From: Lactobacillales bacterium
GTDB lineage: Bacteria > Bacillota > Bacilli > Lactobacillales > Vagococcaceae
DNA: 9,049 bases
NCBI GenBank assembly: GCA_015655485.1
Contig: JAATEZ010000383.1
Location: 1-9,049 of the forward strand
Reading direction: 5' to 3'
This document shows positions 6,220-9,049 of the stretch, piece by piece; position 1 is the first letter of the stretch, and each line of letters starts with the position of its first letter. Below the pieces are notes generated by a model. The model searched no databases and was not told where the DNA came from. It was given only the letters and a program-made list of their open reading frames with translations. The translations under genes and the position numbers were made by a program.

Positions 6220-6257
6220 ATTTGCTCAGGGGCTGAACGGTCTCATTCAGCTTTTCT
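6220..6257. repeat. Partial fifth copy of the palindromic repeat (tail only)
   Basis: Bases 6220-6251 are identical over 32 bases to 4657-4688, the tail of unit 1. The next bases CTTTTCT match the end of unit 4 (5132-5147 equals 6242-6257). The head of this copy is not recognisable. Only AAAGACAAAC (6158-6167), overlapping the Rpn stop codon, resembles the head interior, and that match is too short to be sure of. Confidence 0.8.
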
Positions 6258-6304
6258 GGTTATGGGATGAAATTAAGTTTTCTTTCACATTTGCCTGAAT
6301 TATC

Positions 6305-6333
6305 TTGCATGTTCGCTAAGTCTTCACTACAAT
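6305..6333 (+). promoter_or_regulatory. Putative sigma-A promoter of rlmD
   Basis: TTGCAT (6305-6310) and TACAAT (6328-6333) are separated by 17 bases in the interval upstream of the methyltransferase gene. Transcription would start near 6340, about 35 bases before the ATG. The -35 box is weak. Confidence 0.45.
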
Positions 6334-6374
6334 GAAAGAGGCACGCATAGAAATTAAAGAGAAGGTTGGAATCC

Positions 6375-7748
6375 ATGGAGAATTTAACGATTAAAAAAAA
6401 TGATACCCTAGTGGTTGATATTATTGATTTAACGTATGAAGGGTTAGGGGTCGCAAAAGTTGAAGGCTATCCGCTTTTTATTGAAAATACTTTACCAGGC
6501 GAAGTGGCTGAAATTGTGGTTATCAAGATAGGAAAGACATTTGGATTTGGCAAACTAATAAAGTTGCAAAAGAAAAGTTTAGATAGAGTTGAATTAAAAG
6601 ATAAACAATTAACAGCTACCGGGATCGCGCCCTTGCAGCATTTGAGCTATTCGGGGCAATTGGCTTTCAAACAGAAGCAAGTAGAAAATGTAATGGAAAA
6701 AATTGCAAAAATGCCGGAAATCACTATCTTGCCAATGATTGGTATGGAGGAGCCTTATGGATATCGCAATAAAGCCCAGATCCCAGTCAGAGAAATTGAC
6801 GGCAAGCTTGCGACAGGTTTCTTTAGAAAAAATAGTCATGATTTGGTTCCAATCGAAAATTACTACATTCAAGATCCTAAGATTGATGAAGCAATCAAGG
6901 TTGTCGCTGATATTATGCGCCGTTTTTCGGTCAAACCTTATGACGAAAAGGAAAATACAGGCAGTTTAAGACATATCATTGTTCGTCGCGGACATTACTC
7001 TCATGAAATGATGATCGTTTTGGTCACCCGTACAGAAAAATTGTTTAAAAAAGAAGTCATTTGTGAGCAGATCATAAACGAGCTTCCAGAAGTGATTTCC
7101 ATTATTCAAAATGTGAATCCGGAACAAACCAATGTGATTCTTGGACGGAAAATGATTCCTTTAGCTGGAAAAGAATATATAAAAGATACCTTGATGGAAA
7201 AAACGTATCAAATATCACCCAAATCATTCTATCAAGTCAATTCTATTCAAGCAGAGATTTTGTATCAAACGGCGATCGATTTCGCGGAATTAAAAGCGAC
7301 GGATGTAGTCATTGATGCTTATTCTGGAATTGGTACGATCGCTTTGTCTCTAGCTGACAAAGTAAAGCAGGTTTACGGCATTGAATCCATCAAAGATGCT
7401 GTGATCGACGCAAAAGCAAATGCCGCGCTTAATAATATTGAGAACGTGAAGTTTAAAGTAGGAAAAGCTGAGATATTGCTGAAAGAATGGGCCGATGAAG
7501 AGATGCACTGTGATGTGCTAGTTGTCGATCCGCCGAGAAAAGGTTTAGCCAAATTTTTTATTGATGCTGTTTTGGAAATGAAACCTAAGAAAATGATTTA
7601 TATCTCCTGCAATCCGGCGACCTTCGCGCGGGATCTGCGCTTATTAGCAGATGGCGGTTATAATATTGAAAAAATCCAGCCGGTAGACATGTTTCCGCAG
7701 ACCACACACGTGGAATCCATAATCCTGTTGCAAATGAAAAACAGTTGA
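6375..7748 (+). CDS. rlmD: 23S rRNA (uracil-C5)-methyltransferase, RlmD/RlmCD (RumA) family
   Basis: This enzyme uses S-adenosylmethionine to methylate C5 of uridines in 23S rRNA (U1939, and U747 too in dual-specificity streptococcal RlmCD; which site applies here is not visible). From ATG 6375 it has 457 residues, normal for the family. Domains in order are an N-terminal TRAM RNA-binding domain (about 3-62), a central domain with PLQHLSYSGQLAFK, and a C-terminal Rossmann methyltransferase with SAM motif DAYSGIGT (314-321), VVDPPRKG (383-390), catalytic Cys412 in ISCNPATFARDL, and base Glu447 in FPQTTHVES. The cysteines that hold a 4Fe-4S cluster in E. coli RlmD (normally before LQH) are absent; only three cysteines occur in the protein. 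AGAAGG (6360-6365) lies 9 bases before ATG 6375 and touches the upstream TTG at 6366, so the ATG is preferred. The gene is monocistronic, with its own promoter and terminator. Confidence 0.94.
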   Translation: MENLTIKKNDTLVVDIIDLTYEGLGVAKVEGYPLFIENTLPGEVAEIVVIKIGKTFGFGKLIKLQKKSLDRVELKDKQLTATGIAPLQHLSYSGQLAFKQKQVENVMEKIAKMPEITILPMIGMEEPYGYRNKAQIPVREIDGKLATGFFRKNSHDLVPIENYYIQDPKIDEAIKVVADIMRRFSVKPYDEKENTGSLRHIIVRRGHYSHEMMIVLVTRTEKLFKKEVICEQIINELPEVISIIQNVNPEQTNVILGRKMIPLAGKEYIKDTLMEKTYQISPKSFYQVNSIQAEILYQTAIDFAELKATDVVIDAYSGIGTIALSLADKVKQVYGIESIKDAVIDAKANAALNNIENVKFKVGKAEILLKEWADEEMHCDVLVVDPPRKGLAKFFIDAVLEMKPKKMIYISCNPATFARDLRLLADGGYNIEKIQPVDMFPQTTHVESIILLQMKNS

Positions 7749-7785
7749 ATTATGGGATATAAGTAATAGAAATCCACCAGCCATG

Positions 7786-7821
7786 AGGACATGAGAGTGA
7801 AAACTTTCAGGTCCTTTTTTT
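7786..7821 (+). terminator. Rho-independent terminator downstream of rlmD
   Basis: AGGACATGAGAG (7786-7797) pairs with CTTTCAGGTCCT (7804-7815) with one mismatch and one G-U pair. The loop is TGAAAA, and seven T residues follow (7815-7821). It lies 37 bases after the rlmD stop and isolates the recombinase gene from rlmD transcription. Confidence 0.8.
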
Positions 7822-7874
7822 ATAGAAAAATATATGGGGTTACTCATTTTACATAGATATAGGAGAACTACTTC

Positions 7875-9049
7875 ATGAAAAAGATTATAGTAATACCACC
7901 TAAACCACCAGAAACTAAGAAGCTCAAAGTTGCAGCGTATTGTCGAGTCAGTACATTGAGTCTGACTCAGAGGCGTAGCCTTGATTGGCAAATCAAATCA
8001 TATACAAAGATGATATCAGAGCATCCGGATTGGATTTTTGTTGGTGTATTTTATGATGCAGGAAAAAGCGGATTAAGGAGGAATGGAAGAATCGGACTGG
8101 ACAAAATGTTAAAGAAAGCGGCAAAAGGGGAAATTGATTATTTCATAACAAAATCCATCAGCAGAGTATCTAGAGTTACAGTAGAAGTTTTAAAAATAGT
8201 GAGATATTTACGTGAACGGAGTATAAATATGTATTTTGAAAATGAAAGTTTAGATTCTATCAGACTAGATAAGGAATTTGAAATTACTCTTAGGAGCATG
8301 CTTACACAGGACGAAAGCAGAAATACCAGCGAAAACATTCAATGGGGATTTCAACGCAAATTTGAAAAAGGTAATATCTTTACGAAGTATAAGAATTTTA
8401 TGGGTTATACCTGTGTTAATGGTGAAATCGCTATTGTTCCGGAGCAGGCAGAGGTCGTTAGAAAGATATTTGACTTATATTTACTGGGCTTATCATTTGG
8501 GCAGATAAAAGCTTATCTGGAGTCCATGGGGATTAGGATTTTTACGGGTAACGATCATTGGGATACCACAACTATTCAGAAAATGCTCAAGAATGAGAAA
8601 TATAAAGGCGATATCATGCTTCAAAAGACTTATACGGAAGACTTTATGACGAGTAAAAAAGCAAAGAATGTAGGACAGCGTAATCGATACTATGTAAGAA
8701 ATAGTCATCCGGCTATTGTATCTGATGAAGTATTTGATGAGGTGCAGGAAGAAATGGCAAGACGGGCAAGGATAGTTCGGAAAGAAGATGGTACAGTGAA
8801 GTCTAATTCCAGAAAATATAACGGAAAATATCTTTTGGGAAATTTACTTGTCTGTGGTGATTGCGGAGCATCATTTCGGAGGAGAACGGAGCGAGGTAAG
8901 GTGGTTTGGAGATGTGCCACACGGATTGAAAAAGGAAAAGAGGCGTGTGTTAGTTCTCCCACATTGAATGAAGAGTGTATTAAAGAAAGATTGAGTGAAA
9001 TGCTATGCGATGCTCATTATGATGAGAGGATTGTTAGAGATAAAGTCAA
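7875..9049 (+). CDS. Large serine recombinase / site-specific integrase (3' end outside window)
   Basis: An open frame of 391 codons without a stop runs off the window. It encodes a large serine recombinase, the type that integrates and excises prophages and conjugative or mobilisable elements through a 5'-phosphoserine intermediate. The N-terminal resolvase domain starts with AAYCRVSTLS (20-29; nucleophile Ser26, supporting Arg24), followed by YDAGKSG (60-66), DYFITKSISRVSR (88-100, catalytic Arg100) and TQDESRNTSENIQWG (144-158). The recombinase domain follows (about 176-300, GYTCVNGEIAIVPEQAEVVRKIF region). A zinc ribbon comes next with Cys327, Cys330, Cys347 and Cys358 (VCGDCG, RCAT, ACVS). 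The missing C-terminus should be a coiled-coil and tail. ATG 7875 has AGGAGA (7861-7866) 8 bases upstream. No clear promoter is seen in 7822-7874. By eye its codon use is more A-rich than the his genes, fitting horizontal acquisition. Confidence 0.93.
   Translation, partial: MKKIIVIPPKPPETKKLKVAAYCRVSTLSLTQRRSLDWQIKSYTKMISEHPDWIFVGVFYDAGKSGLRRNGRIGLDKMLKKAAKGEIDYFITKSISRVSRVTVEVLKIVRYLRERSINMYFENESLDSIRLDKEFEITLRSMLTQDESRNTSENIQWGFQRKFEKGNIFTKYKNFMGYTCVNGEIAIVPEQAEVVRKIFDLYLLGLSFGQIKAYLESMGIRIFTGNDHWDTTTIQKMLKNEKYKGDIMLQKTYTEDFMTSKKAKNVGQRNRYYVRNSHPAIVSDEVFDEVQEEMARRARIVRKEDGTVKSNSRKYNGKYLLGNLLVCGDCGASFRRRTERGKVVWRCATRIEKGKEACVSSPTLNEECIKERLSEMLCDAHYDERIVRDKV

Noticed and set aside
6739..6969. 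Plus-strand ORF of 76 codons inside rlmD
   Set aside because: It is an out-of-frame reading of the rlmD central domain with no family features.
7644..7991. Minus-strand ORF of 115 codons across the rlmD-recombinase junction
   Set aside because: It overlaps two strongly supported plus-strand genes and a terminator, shows no recognisable motif and has no convincing ribosome binding site.

Overview
The window reads as low-to-middle G+C Firmicutes DNA, most likely from the order Lactobacillales and plausibly an Enterococcus-like genome. This is inferred from AGGAGG-type ribosome binding sites, the hisD-B-H-A-F-I-E gene order, separate hisI and hisE genes, and an RlmD/RlmCD-type methyltransferase without iron-sulfur cysteines. 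No 16S or other marker gene is present, so genus is not established.

Bases 2-4438 are the distal part of a histidine biosynthesis operon on the + strand: hisD (5' end outside the window), hisB joined in frame to hisH, hisA, hisF, hisI and hisE. The genes abut or overlap by a few bases and nearly all have good Shine-Dalgarno sites, so they are almost certainly one transcript. A perfect 17-bp hairpin at 4530-4571 ends the operon. The main oddity is that hisB has no stop codon before hisH. The predicted product is one 403-residue protein joining imidazoleglycerol-phosphate dehydratase to the glutaminase subunit of IGP synthase. HisH with HisF makes IGP and HisB consumes it, so the join would tether successive enzymes.

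Bases 4574-5147 hold no convincing gene. They are a tandem array of four related, strongly palindromic units of about 119, 119, 125 and 210 bases. Each has a conserved frame and a different inner hairpin, and the outer stems change in a compensatory way between units. A PD-(D/E)XK (Rpn-type) nuclease/transposase-family gene (5251-6159) with its own promoter follows. Its terminator runs directly into a fifth, partial copy of the same repeat (6220-6257), so the gene lies between direct copies of the repeat tail.

Bases 6375-7748 encode a 23S rRNA uracil-C5 methyltransferase (RlmD/RlmCD family) with its own promoter and terminator. From 7875 to the window edge runs an open, incomplete large serine recombinase gene. 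It probably marks one end of an integrated mobile element placed next to the 3' end of the rRNA methyltransferase gene, a site class known to be used by such elements in streptococci.
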